A stretch of 64,000 nucleotides of DNA from assembly GCA_945859605.1 (NCBI GenBank), contig OX243814.1, positions 40,699,769 to 40,763,768 of the forward strand. Reading direction: 5' to 3'. Below are positions 30,535-41,476 of this stretch, piece by piece. The translations under genes and the position numbers were made by a program. The notes beneath the pieces were generated by a model that was not told where the DNA came from, did no database searches, and saw only the letters and a program-made list of their open reading frames with translations. The first letter of the stretch is position 1, and the number at the start of each line of letters is the position of its first letter. The stretch comes from Lumbricus rubellus (lineage: Eukaryota; Annelida; Clitellata; Crassiclitellata; Lumbricidae).

Positions 30535-31608
30535 ATGCCTGTCGATAAATTTGGTCACACCGATGTTAGTTCATCACAAAGAGTAATCGCTGGAGGTGTT
30601 ACTCTTAGTCAAATAAATGAGAGTTTTCTTCGATTGGATGGAGCAAATCCAGTGACTGGAAATTTAAAAATGGGTGGTCATAAAATTAAAGGACTACCTA
30701 CAACGAACACTTCGACAGCAGGAATGGATGAGGCCTTAAGTCGAGGTCAAGCAATTGATTTGATATCGAATCACGACGATTCTCCATCCAACGATAATCA
30801 TTTGACGAATAAGAAATACGTTGATGAACAAGTTACATTGAAGGTGGCTAAGACTGGTGATACAATGACTGGCGACCTATTCTTAAGCAGCAACGGAAGG
30901 GGTCTTTCGCGGGGTATGGGATGTAAGGATTTGGATGGAAGTAAAGATTTTAATATATTTTTAGGAAATACAACGAATAAAATAGAAAGACGATTAAACC
31001 AGCCAATTATATTACAATCGACTGATGGATTTCGTTTTAGATTAAATAATGAAGTCGTGTTAGAGATGGTTAAGTCGATGCAATACAATCTTTCATCTCA
31101 AATAAATGTGCATACGACCATCTTTATGCATGATGCTTACATTACAGGGCTACACGAACCCAACAGCGCCAGCGATGCAGCTACGAAGCAGTATGTAGAT
31201 TCTATCTCAATCGGTCCCGCGCTTAGCATTCATTCTTTAACTCGTCAAGCCCTAAACGCTAAAACTCACACAAGAGCTGCTTTCGATAGTGTAAGATTCA
31301 AAACCGATGGTGACATAAGTACGAGACTGACCCGTTTCACTCCCGGTAAAGCCGGATTCTATTTCGTTTCGACGTACATAGAATTTTGTAACAATAGTAC
31401 CGCTCATGGTAACGTCTACCTGTATAGAAATGGGGCGAATTACATGCAAATTGCGGGCGGAGGGGGAACGGGAGCTGCGTATAACAATTCAACCGGTAGT
31501 TGCATAGTTTTCGTAGCCAATACCGATTTTCTCGAGATATTCGTTTATTCACACATCGCTACACCCATTTTAGCTAGAGACTTTTCGACAATATTCTTAC
31601 GACCTTAA
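30535..31608 (+). CDS. Fibre-like protein 2, C1q/TNF-like head
   Basis: This 357-residue protein is a paralogue of the preceding gene. Its first ~115 residues are nearly the same (MPVDKFGHTD, GGVTLSQIN, TAGMDEALSRGQAIDLI, DSPSNDNHLTNKKYVD), and the AATKQYVD motif is at 215-222. The head is unrelated: from about 225 it reads SIHSLTRQAL, HTRAAFDSVRF, FTPGKAGFYFVSTYIEF, GNVYLYRNG and a C-terminal FSTIFL strand. This is the pattern of the C1q/TNF-like trimeric jelly roll. Receptor binding is inferred. The frame is intact. The last codons and stop fall inside the right terminal repeat. Confidence 0.85.
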   Translation: MPVDKFGHTDVSSSQRVIAGGVTLSQINESFLRLDGANPVTGNLKMGGHKIKGLPTTNTSTAGMDEALSRGQAIDLISNHDDSPSNDNHLTNKKYVDEQVTLKVAKTGDTMTGDLFLSSNGRGLSRGMGCKDLDGSKDFNIFLGNTTNKIERRLNQPIILQSTDGFRFRLNNEVVLEMVKSMQYNLSSQINVHTTIFMHDAYITGLHEPNSASDAATKQYVDSISIGPALSIHSLTRQALNAKTHTRAAFDSVRFKTDGDISTRLTRFTPGKAGFYFVSTYIEFCNNSTAHGNVYLYRNGANYMQIAGGGGTGAAYNNSTGSCIVFVANTDFLEIFVYSHIATPILARDFSTIFLRP

Positions 31609-31825
31609 TTTCCTTGCTGATCGAAATAATAAAAGGAGATGGATGAGAGATGTGAGGAGGAATCAGTAAAAAAATAAAAGGCGCTAGATGAGAAGAGGAG
31701 GAATCAGGAAAATAATAAAAGACCTCTTGGTTGACAGTCCAGCGCGCTAACCACTGTACTACCGAGCACCCCCCTCAGGAAATAATAAAAGACCCTCAGC
31801 TTGTTAACCCTATACTAGGCCTACT
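31582..31825 (-). repeat. Polinton right terminal inverted repeat
   Basis: This is the inverse complement of 16,664-16,902 with minor differences. Relative to the left repeat it has a 6-bp GGCCTA insertion (31,818-31,823) that turns TA into TAGGCCTA eight bases inside the outer end. Without it, the outermost twelve bases match the left end exactly, and the TCTGAT duplication abuts it. Confidence 0.9.
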
Positions 31826-32101
31826 TCTGATACACACTAGGCCTACTACCGGGGTAAATGCTACGTGACTAGGCCTACTTGATTAATGACTGCGAAGATA
31901 TTTAACCTTGTAGGCACTGATTTTTGTTTTGTTTTGCGTGTGTTTTTCAGTTAAGATTACGACATTAATATTGTCATTTCATACTGTTTTTAGCCTATAG
32001 TGTTCAATTCATGATGTCAACCGTCTAGCCATCAGTTAAAAATAAATTGCACATGTAGGCTAAATAGGTGTCCCTGTTAGCCGGATATTCATCCCTTAGG
32101 G

Positions 32102-33087
32102 CAGGGGTCTCAAACACGCGGCCCGCGGGCCGCATGCGGCCCGTGGACCCGAATTATGCGGCCCGCGAGAGACATCTGGTTTTTTATTGTTTTTTTATTT
32201 AAAGAAAGAAATTGGTTAAAAACCGAATTCTTCTGTTCTTTTGCGATTTGAATCAAGTTTCAAACTGTTTTCTTCTAAATTTTGCTCTGAATATTCAATC
32301 TGCAACAGCGGATATACAGATAGAGTTATAGTTGGCCTTCAATGTAAATGTAATACCATGCATGCTGAAGAAGAAGCAGACTAAGCCTACAGCCCTACAA
32401 TGAGGTTGATATTCCGGTATTCTACACTTTTCTACTACAAGAAATATTCCAAAATCTGCACCTGCAGTAGCCTATAATACTGCAGCACGCTAATGGCAAT
32501 ATTTGACATTACCTACATGTAGGGCATACATAATAATTATTATGTGAACAACGTTTCATTAATTAGTGAAGATTAATAAATCTCAAATGACACGCCTGAC
32601 AGTTGCGGGTGAATATGTGGAAGATGGCCTATATATACTCTGATTCTTCGCATCTCAAAAGATAAAACTAAACAATGATGTTCTCGTAGTTGGGAAACGT
32701 TGTCAGATGATGTGTATCGCTAATCACACCTGATTACCTCTGACACTGCTCAGTATAATACTTTAATATTTAAATATGCTATATATGTATACAAGCTGAG
32801 TTGTAGGTAGGCCTATTAGGCTTACTAAATGTGCTATTTTCATAGGCCCTATCTTTGTGACTCTGAATTTTCAATTTTGTGTCTATACCATTATGGTTAC
32901 ACTGAAAGTGGGCCCCTATAATATTAGCATATAGATGATTTTACAGGATCATATCATTATTACAGCATTGTAACCCTCACCTTATATAAATAGTTTAACT
33001 TGCAAGACATAATTTCATGTTGCGGCCCGCGAGACACTGAAATTTTTCAAATTTGGCCCACACGATGACTTGAGTTTGAGACCCCTG
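32102..33087. mobile_element. Non-autonomous hAT element, 986 bp
   Basis: The ends are CAGGGGTCTCAAAC and its inverse complement. CGGCCCGCGGGCC-type words are subterminal at the left, with similar GGCCCGCGAGAC words at the right. CCTTAGGG flanks both sides (32,094-32,101 and 33,088-33,095), a perfect 8-bp duplication. No transposase frame is present. Confidence 0.92.
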
Positions 33088-33344
33088 CCTTAGGGCCTTC
33101 CTTGTTGCCATCCGATTATTTGAAGCATCTTACCGGTATACTATGAGTGTATAATTTATGTTTGATGGTTACAATAAGTTAATTGAATTGAAGATCAAAA
33201 TTTTAATTTTTAGACACACCTATTATATATATATATATATATAAATATATATATATATCATAGGCCTGAATAATGTTATAGCTCTAATGGTGCTGTAAGT
33301 GGCGCATTATAAATTCTCATATACAATGCAACACAATGCTTTAA

Positions 33345-33628
33345 TGATTCCTGCATGATGAGGATGATGGTTCTCTGCCCGAAGGCAGGTTCATTGGTTT
33401 TACGCCCCTTGGGATGAGATGAGTGGGGTGGCTTCCCGTTGCCTTCCCCACAGACAGTGATGGGTAAGCAACTTGCCCAAGGTCGCTCCGCAGCAGCTTG
33501 CGCCACCGCGTCCCATGCATGCTAGTCCGAGATATCTAAATATCTGAATGTCAACTCCCAGCCCGAGGTTTGAACCACAGTCCGTTGTATCCAACAGACG
33601 AATGCCGCTCTCGCTTACCGGTGTAGCT
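33345..33628 (-). repeat. tRNA-derived SINE with TCATCA tail
   Basis: Read on the minus strand, a tRNA-like head contains TGGCCTAGTTAGC (box A-like) and GTTCAAACC (box B-like). A body with GGAGCGACCTTGGGCAAGTT and CCTGCCTTCGGGCAGAGAAC follows, then a run of TCA/TCC trinucleotides. A 5'-truncated copy of the same body lies at 38,985-39,136. Confidence 0.75.
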
Positions 33629-34117
33629 AACTAGGCCAGTCTTTGATTCTTGCATACATATTACATAACATATATTTAGTATTTCACTGCAGTTCGGTAC
33701 TCGTTGGTCTGCCACTTGGACTAATTGTGCGCATTGAACGAGTTCTTCGTTCGGCTGCTCTCCTCATTCGACTCTAGGCCAAAAGAGGATTAGCCTACAA
33801 ACTAAAACTCCACCTCTCGCTATCTCCCCACCGGTCTTTCACTCAACTGAAAACATTGCGATATCATGAATCCTATTCTGATGCTTCCTCTTCACCTCAC
33901 ATCCCTCGTCATATCAACTTTAAACATCACCCACCTTAGCCGTCCATCTGTCTGCATGCCTGACTCTCCGGACTTGACCCGCTGCGGCGCTGCCTATCGA
34001 TTCTGTTTTGATTAAGCGCCTGTGAGTAAGCTGGCTCCCGCGACTTCGCTTTTGTGGGCGCTGTAGAAGTCTCGAGATTGCGATTACGATCATTGGCCGC
34101 ATCCCTAAATATGCCTA

Positions 34118-34500
34118 CAACTATAGTTGCTGCACTTGTTTCTGTTTGGCGATGCCTTCTTGATTGTGCTCCATCATACCTCTCTATCCTTTATTGACCT
34201 GTCTCCGACCTTGCAGCCCGTCGAGCTCTTCACACTGCGACAACGGGGGAGCTTTTGGTTCCTCGACCTCGCATTTCAAGCAGACAGCACCGAGCCTTTT
34301 CTATTTTGGGTTCCGTTACCTGGTTGAAATGGCCTCCCACTAAACTTGCGACTGTCTTATGCCTAGACTAAATTCACCTGCTTTCTATAAGTTGCTGAAA
34401 TCTTACTTTTTTAGCAGTGGCTGTGCTGGGAGCTCCTCTGAGTAAATTATTCTTGAAGAGGCGCCATATAGCCTAAATAATCGAAATGAATTAAATGAAT
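34118..34500 (+). pseudogene. LINE 3'-end fragment (L2/CR1-like)
   Basis: The degraded C-terminal reverse-transcriptase region is followed by a 3' tail CTGGGAGCTCCTCTGAGTAA, then GAAGAGGCGCCATAT and a run of ATGAATGA words. It aligns with the better preserved copy at 63,535-63,838. The coding part is frameshifted. Confidence 0.65.
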
Positions 34501-35774
34501 GAATGAGTAGCCTATATAGGGTCATTATTTGGGAGCGTGGGCTCAGATTTAAAAGGAGAAGTAGCCTACTGACATAAGTTCATCTCGAGACCACACTAGC
34601 CTACATTAGGCCCTATGTAGGCTATTATAGCCTAGCTACCGCACATTCGACTCTAGGCCAAACGAGGATTACAAACTAAATTTTAAATAAATAAAAATCA
34701 CGAATAAAGTGATGTGCGTTAAATAATTTAAACAGTCTAATCTTTATCGTTTTCAAAATCACTTCAAGCTCAGGATTTTGTTCTGGTAGGCTAAGTGCGA
34801 CGAACTCTTAGACATGTAGGCCTATTAAACTTTTAACCCCTTGTCAGTTGTCAACGCATTTTAGAGGATTTAACCGACTTGTCTAAATTGACGGTCACAC
34901 ATTTGACACTGAAGATTACAGAAAAGCGGACAACAATAATTATTACTTACAAATACGTGTAAGTTGCCAAGGTCGATGCCTAGACCTTATGTAGCCTATA
35001 GTAGGCCTAGGCCCATACTAACCCATTCAGCTACAGAAAGTCAAAACGAAGAAACAATTAGCCTATAAGCGACAAAAAATTATAGGCTTAGGCTAATACT
35101 TTAAACTGTGTTGATTTGGCAAGAGGACCCTAGTCGTGTCGTTTCACTGTAGGCCTAGTCCGAACATAAAAGACTATGTGCAGTGGTGCGAAAAAACATT
35201 TTTTTAACACTAACCTCGGGTGTCGCTGAACTGTAGTGGTGGGCTCCTTGAGGGGGATATAGGCCTACTCCGCACAATTCCCGTGGGAAATTTCCCTCCC
35301 CACATCTAGAAACAGATTTACGGCCCTGGCTCTATGTAGGCCTATAGCCTTGATCTAATGCCTTATTCTTGTCATTATCACTATTATTACTATTAGGCCT
35401 TTTATCAGTGTTAGACTTCCGCTACAGGACACTTCTTGGGGTGGCCTCACTGGCCTGCTGCTGTCCCAAGTCAGGATAAAGGAGGAGGTTCTGCCGTGAG
35501 CTTGCAACCCCACCCAAGTAAAATACTTTGCCAAAAGAAACAATGCAGATGCTGCGTTGCCCGATGTGCAGCTCTGCACTGGAATGCCTAAAGTCTAAGG
35601 TAGCCTCAGTATTAGTAGGCTATTATGCCTACTATTATTGTGCATGGTGGTGGTGGTGGTAGTAGTAGTAGTAAGCTAGTAGTAGTAGAATCGGCATCGG
35701 TGGTGCATGGTTGCAGTAGTAAAATATTGGTTAAAAGGTAGGCCTAGCAGTTAGTAATTAAATAGGCCTACCAT
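34501..35774. other. Stretch with no supportable gene, many TAGGCCTA-type words
   Basis: No gene or clear element end is seen. The stretch is unusually dense in TAGGCCTA, TAGCCTA and TAGGCTA (more than fifteen by eye), plus short GGT and AGT trinucleotide runs near 35,645-35,690. Confidence 0.5.
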
Positions 35775-37977
35775 TAGGGTTGTCCAGAATAACAAAAAGT
35801 TTCAGAAAACACCCAAAGTGAAGTTTTTCCCATGATTTTGTTCATGTGTGGCCTACAGATATTTTTTACAGATTTTTAAAATGTCATCCTGAGGTCCCTC
35901 ATGGCCCCTGAACTTAGGGACCGATTTTTTGTCAAAATCGCACTGTATTTTCAATACGAACAGCTTATAACTAAGCAGATAGGACTTACAGTTGCACTAT
36001 TAGACATAAAATTGATATAATTTTCATTACTCCTGACTAATCAGCAATAAAACAAGTTGAAATGTACTATCTGAGCTATATAAGGGGCCGTCCATGAATG
36101 ACGCCACGCAATTTAGGACGATTTTTGACCCCACTCATCCTTAATTGTCACGCGTTGACACAAAATCCATACGACATCTAGTAAGGAACTGTCACAAAGA
36201 GTCACAGATGTGTGACTCGGCCTCTCCCCGAGGTGTGTGACGTCATTTATGGACGGTCCCCAATGAAGTACCAATACTTCAGCAATACCAATACCAATAC
36301 ACCGGCCGCAGACGTCGCATCAATGGTTCACATCCCTATTTTTTCACCTAATGTTAGTAATGCGACTGTTGCGAATGCCTTGACACAAAGACTATAATAT
36401 GCTTAAAGATGTCGACTCTCCATCAGCACCCAGACTATGATTACGGGACACTAGGCCTATTCATAGTACCTTGCTTAATGTCTTGTCAAAAGTTTGGAAT
36501 TGCTTCTTGTGCTCTTCGACATCCTCCAAAGGCCATGGTAATAATGGTTGCGAAGTCTGATAATAAGCTTTATTCCACGCTCAGCTGTGTTCTTTATAAC
36601 TTTTACAGCATGAAACAATGTCTCATCAGAGATGTATGTTTGGTCCATGGATGGCCATTGATTGGATGGCTTAACTAGCCAGTCATTGCTGATATCCAGC
36701 AGTCAGAACACAGTGTGTGATTCTGGGTCAGTTAAGTTCGTTAAGGTTGTATACTCGCGAGCAACTTGTTTGAAGGCACGACCTATCGAAACTTGCAGAT
36801 GGTCTCAGGCATGCAGTGGTGTTGCTAACAATCGAGTCGTTAATTCTTGCTATCGTGGGATTTTTGCTCAAAAGTACAATTGGAACAATTTCTTCTGTGA
36901 GGTACCACCAGTGTGAGAATGGTGGAAAATAAATAGGTGGGTTGGCCTGTGATCCACTTGGAATTGGTGTGTGAAAAACATACTTTACTATGGGTTTGTA
37001 GGAAAGACTGGAGGGTTGAAACCCCCCAACCACCCTGGGGATTCTTGCTCTGGGTACCATCCGTGGTTGCCAAGTTAATCCACTTCAGTATTGGCAACTG
37101 CCATTATCAACTTCACTAAAATCAATCATGTCATGGACAAGGCGGAGGGGATCATCTTGCTGGAGCATCAGCAAACGAAGCAGCTGAGCATGGACTGAAG
37201 CTTAGGCTATATCAGACTTCGCAAAAATTATTACGACCAATCCTGAACAAAGATCCTCCATGGCCTTTGCATGGTGTCAAACAGCACATGAAGCAATTCT
37301 AAACTTGACAAAAAGACATCAAGCAAGACACTACGAATAAATCTGGGTGCTGTTGGAGAATCGAAATCTTTAAGCATATTATAGTCTTTGTGTCAAGGCA
37401 TCCACAACAGTCGCATTACTAACATTACGTGAAAAAAGGGATGTGAACCATTGATGCGACGCCTGCGTCCGGTGCGTATTGGTACTTCATTGGGGACCGT
37501 CCATAAATGACGTCACACACCTCGGGGAGAGGCCGAGTCACACATCTGTGACTCTTTGTGACAGTTCCTTACTAGATGTCGTATGGATTTTGTGTCAACG
37601 CGTGACAATTAAGGATGAGTGGGGTCAAAAATCGTCCTAAATTGCGTGGCGTCATTCATGGACGGCCCCTTATATAGCTCAGATAGTATATTTCAACTTG
37701 TTTTATTGCTGATTAGTCAAGAGTAATGAAAATTATATTAATTTGATGTCTAATAGTGCAACTACAAGTCCTATCTGCTTTGCTATCAGTTGTTCGTATT
37801 GAAAATACAGTGCGATTTCGACCAAAATCGGTCCCTAAGTTCAGGGGCCATGAGGGACCTCAGGATGACATTTTAAAAATCTGTAAAAAATATCTGTAGG
37901 CCACACATGAACAAAATCATGGGAAAAACTTCACTTTGGGTGTTTTCTTAAACTTTTTGTTATTCTGGACAACCCTA
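35775..37977. mobile_element. 2.2 kb hAT-like foldback element, copy 2
   Basis: This copy has the same length and orientation as 10,454-12,656, and every open frame inside appears identical with a constant offset of 25,321 bp. GCCTACCAT flanks both sides (35,766-35,774 and 37,978-37,986), an 8-9 bp duplication different from that of copy 1. It is therefore an independent insertion and not a segmental duplication. Near-identity implies very recent mobility. Confidence 0.88.
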
Positions 37978-38512
37978 GCCTACCATAATTATATTTGATG
38001 ATTAGGCTATCCATGGTAAAACACGACGAACATTTTGTGTTGCAGACAATTTAAACAGCAGTCAGATACAATCATGAACACATTCAGTAAACAGCAAAAT
38101 TCAACTCCATTTGTAACATAATAAAAGAATCGCAGAGAGTTTAGCAACGTAGAGCCAGATATGTTCCTGTAATGGTATGATGTTGAAACGTCAGCAACGG
38201 TATTTTAGGCATTTTGATAAGACAATAAGGTAAAAACAGCGCGAATTAATCAGACAATTATATTTTAGCATTTAGTTCCAGTTAGAATCGAGTATGTTTT
38301 TTAATACTGAAATAGTGTAATGTCTTTTTATAGCTACGCGTTTAAGAAATGTACAAGTAATTCGGTCTATGCTCAGTCGCAGCATGCGAATTTAAAACGA
38401 TGAAAGTGAACGAACAATAATTATTTTCGAAAGAAGAGATTTAAGAACAACGTAATGAAAAAAGTAAGCTTTATGTTAGTATCTTTGTTGGTTTCCGTTT
38501 CGTGCGTTGAGC

Positions 38513-38622
38513 TTAGTATTGGCCGAGGCCAACGTGAGCTGCGATGAAGGCGATGAATAGCTGGAGAAGGACGACACTTCCTTGGCCGCTACCGCTGCTG
38601 GGCTTCGGCTTGCCATCCTCAT
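38513..38622 (-). CDS. Ig gene terminal exon: stalk and GPI-anchor-like tail
   Basis: The acceptor is CTTACCGGTGTACAG. Reading in phase 1 gives DEDGKPKPSSGSGQGS, then a hydrophobic run (VVLLQLFIAFIAA), then HVGLGQY and a TAA stop. A small-residue SGSGQGS cluster, then about 13-17 hydrophobic residues to the C-terminus with no basic cytoplasmic tail, is the pattern of a GPI-attachment signal. A short type I transmembrane anchor is the alternative. It ends the gene; AATAAT-type poly(A) words follow downstream. Confidence 0.75.
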
Positions 38623-38984
38623 CTGTACACCGGTAAGAAAATGTAAAATAACATGGGCTAATTTTCATGAGTAGCCTAATAGGCTACTGAAAATTCAGTA
38701 AAAATCACTTTATTGTCATTTTTTGATGTGATCATTCACCATCAGAAAAAGAGAGGGAGGAAGAAATAAACAAAGGGAGAAAGAGACCTTTTAACCAATA
38801 GGCCTATTTGTCTACTGGAATTTGTGAAAATCTGGAAAACATTTGCTTGGCTTAAAGTCGCTTAATAATTAATTCACTATAGGCCTAATACAACTACGAA
38901 TGAACTCGCGTTGTCAGCTAGATGCTTTGGAAGAGCGTGGATAGAAATGTTAAAATACTATAAATTCAATCTTGTGCTAGAATG

Positions 38985-39135
38985 TGTGGGACGCAGGAGC
39001 GCAAGCCCCTGCGGAGCGACCTTGGGCAAGTTGCTACCCATCATTGTATGTGGGGAAGGCAACGGGAAACCACCTCACTCATCTCATCCCCAGGGGCGTA
39101 AAGCCAATGAACCTGCCTTCGGGCAGAGAACTATC

Positions 39136-39193
<58 letters not shown>

Positions 39194-39222
39194 CCACCAC
39201 CACCACCACCCCCACCACCCCC

Positions 39223-39256
<34 letters not shown>

Positions 39257-39288
39257 ACATCATCATCATCATCGTCATCATCATCAAA
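38985..39288 (+). repeat. Truncated SINE copy with long (TCA)n/(CCA)n tail
   Basis: The body words GGAGCGACCTTGGGCAAGTT and CCTGCCTTCGGGCAGAGAAC match the SINE at 33,345-33,628. The tRNA-like head is missing. The tail from 39,137 is a 150-bp run of ATC, then ACC, then ATC trinucleotides. It lies in an intron of the Ig gene, antisense to it. Confidence 0.8.
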
Positions 39289-39331
39289 TAATTAGCCTAT
39301 ATGAAAAGATATAACATAGACTTTGGCCTAC

Positions 39332-39352
39332 CTGCTTTTTCAGCAGCCATCT
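39332..39352 (-). CDS. Ig gene microexon, 7 residues
   Basis: This 21-bp exon with acceptor AATATTTTGAAG and donor GCAG|GTAGGCC is phase 1 on both sides. It encodes EMAAEKA. Its short length makes it the least certain internal exon, but it joins its neighbours without a frame break. Confidence 0.5.
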
Positions 39353-39668
39353 CTTCAAAATATTTGAAACAATAAAACGCATTACTGTTTTGCAAAATCA
39401 AGATGATTAGATTAAACTAGCAGTGAAAAAGTCTGATAAGACATTAAAAACTTGAAACGAATCAAAATGAGTTATGATTTTAGCTCATGGAATTGATCTG
39501 ATTAAAAATACAGTCATTTCACGCCTAGAGTATCATGTTATGCAAGTGCAGCAAAATAAAACGCTTAGAAGCTTCTTCTAGGTTTCTTATTAATTTTCAA
39601 TTGCAAGCTCGTCTTTTGTATCAAAGTTCTTCCTTAAAGGTAAAGAATTATTATTTGGAGTGTCCTAC

Positions 39669-39710
39669 CGTCATTCCACTTTGTGGCGTCTTTATTACCG
39701 GCAGCCGGTC
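39669..39710 (-). CDS. Ig gene exon: 14-residue hinge
   Basis: This 42-bp exon between TTTCATGTTCAG and GACG|GTAGGACA is phase 1 on both sides. It encodes GPAAGNKDATKWND. Splice sites are moderate; phase agreement with both neighbours supports it. Confidence 0.6.
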
Positions 39711-39719
39711 CTGAACATG

Positions 39720-41088
39720 AAACAGATAATGTAGACCAACGTCGTCGTCAATATTATTAACTAAATATTGCCAGGCTGTTTTGAATATTGCACGACAGTG
39801 AGTGACGAAGCTTCTAATGTCTAATTATAGAGTCAGAACATACTAAAAATTAATTTTATGAGATGCTTATTTCACAGAAGCAGTAGAATAATGTGCGTTT
39901 ACTCTTCTGTTCTCGACATGATCTCTGATTGGTTGGTATGTGTTAATTGGAAGTTTCCAATCATACATGTAGCCTAGGTCTATGTGCGCAGTCAGGATAA
40001 TATCCTATTATCATGTTATGCAAGTGCAGCAAGATAACGCTTAAAAGTGAGGAGATGAGACGAGAGGAGAGGAGAAGAGAGAAGAGAGGAGATGAGCGAT
40101 GAATTGAATTAATTTTAGTGAAATTATCTTTTGATAAGATGTCACAATTCATACGAGGCAATAAAATACTTCGGGTTTAGGCCTACTCGCATGTTAATTC
40201 ATTCATTCATTCATTCATTCATTCATCCATTCATTAATTCATTCATTCGTACACTTAAGTAGCGCCTTCTTATGGGTATTACTCAAAGGGACTTCCGACA
40301 CTTGCTAAGGAAAATAGTACAGTGTTGAGCTGTATAAAAATGCTTCAGTAGGATCGAGTGCCAAGATGCAGGCGCAGCGCACTGGGCAATGGGCATCCAT
40401 TAAAGACCACAGCGCCCACTACGTAAAAGTTTCGATTCTGTTTAGTTACAGCTCGTGTAAATGGAACCTAAGGCATTCATTTCTGTAAAGAGTGGAGGCG
40501 CCATAACATTGGATACCCAAGAGACATCAACACTCAGTAGCTATAGTCTGGAATGAGACAAAGCTGCTGCCGAACACTCAATTCGCTCCCTGGTAGAGTC
40601 ATGTAATTTATTCAGCTATGATGGATTCATTACATTCAGCTGTGCTGGATATATGGGCGGAGATTTAATGAAGGACAGGGGACGGCCCCCCAATGATTGT
40701 GGTGGGGGACAGTCCATTGTCATATTCTCCAATATTCAAGAAAAGAAATAAAAAATAGCATTGTCAATTTTTAGTGGTTAATTCTGGCAATGGGGCAAGA
40801 AGTAAAGAGTATAACGACTAGAATAACAAATGACTAAAAAGGTCATCACGTTTTTTATCAGGAGGGAAAATTATATGTTTTAAGAGATTTCGACCAAAAT
40901 AAATGACTAAAAAAGTGGTCAGAAATTTTGTTCGATTAAAATGGAAAATTTCGTCGGCGACTCGGGCGTCCGCCCAAAATGTCGAGCCTCCATGGCTGGA
41001 TAAGTGGTTATATTGATTCAGAGAATTTATGCGATGTTATTGAAGAAATAGTCTAATAAGATAATGAAGTAATAATAATGTTTATCCT
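39720..41088. other. Intronic stretch without recognised elements
   Basis: Only short simple repeats (ATTC)n at 40,197-40,240 and GAGA-rich runs near 40,055-40,100 are seen. No domain-bearing frames are present. It is an intron of the Ig gene. Confidence 0.5.
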
Positions 41089-41090
41089 AC

Positions 41091-41141
41091 CTATGTTCTC
41101 CGCTTGGTCTACATCAATTGCACCAGCAGCCTCTCCATGCT
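41091..41141 (-). CDS. Ig gene exon: 17-residue acidic hinge
   Basis: This 51-bp exon with acceptor TTTTTCCCACGCAG and donor ATAG|GTAGGATAA is phase 1 on both sides. It encodes EHGEAAGAIDVDQAENI. The acceptor has a good pyrimidine tract. The content is acidic and low complexity, fitting a stalk before the membrane anchor. Confidence 0.68.
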
Positions 41142-41476
41142 CTGCGTGGGAAAAACAACAATAATCGCAATATTAAGTCTCACAAATGCAGTTTCTGTGC
41201 AGTTTAGCTATTTTAGTCAAAACATTTTCATCTGTATAACGCGTCTCACAGGACTTCGAAGGACTTATGATGCAGGCTAATGAACGCATTATAGGCTATA
41301 ACACTCGCATGCCCATAAGCCATGAAAATTGTTATCTGTCTGCTTCCTGTCGATAAACATAGCTATAATTAAATAAACTCTTCGGAGTTCTTTCGTATCT
41401 GCTTGACAGGGCTTGTAAGCGTTTGAAGTAGCCTAGGCTACAGCCTACCATCGGCGCATTTTCTTCTGCTACATTA

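Larger units (their letters stand above)
16664..31825. mobile_element. Polinton/Maverick (adintovirus-type) element
   Basis: This 15.2 kb element begins AGTAGTATAGGG and ends with the inverse complement. The 6-bp word TCTGAT sits immediately outside each end (16,658-16,663 and 31,826-31,831). AG-starting inverted repeats and 6-bp duplications are the known Polinton signature. It carries the full expected set: retroviral-type integrase, protein-primed DNA polymerase B, packaging ATPase, adenovirus-type protease, double jelly-roll major capsid protein and penton-like protein, plus accessory proteins and two fibre-like genes. The right terminal repeat contains a 6-bp GGCCTA insertion (31,818-31,823) not present in the left one. 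Integrase, polymerase and one small core gene are disrupted, so this copy is probably not autonomous as assembled. Confidence 0.95.

Noticed and set aside
31862..32093. Possible short gene or regulatory block right of the Polinton
   Set aside because: No frame, splice signal or element end could be supported; only TAGGCCTA-type words are seen.
38911..39295. Open frames of 100-126 residues ending in poly-Ile, poly-Ser or poly-Met
   Set aside because: They lie in a SINE body and its trinucleotide tail.
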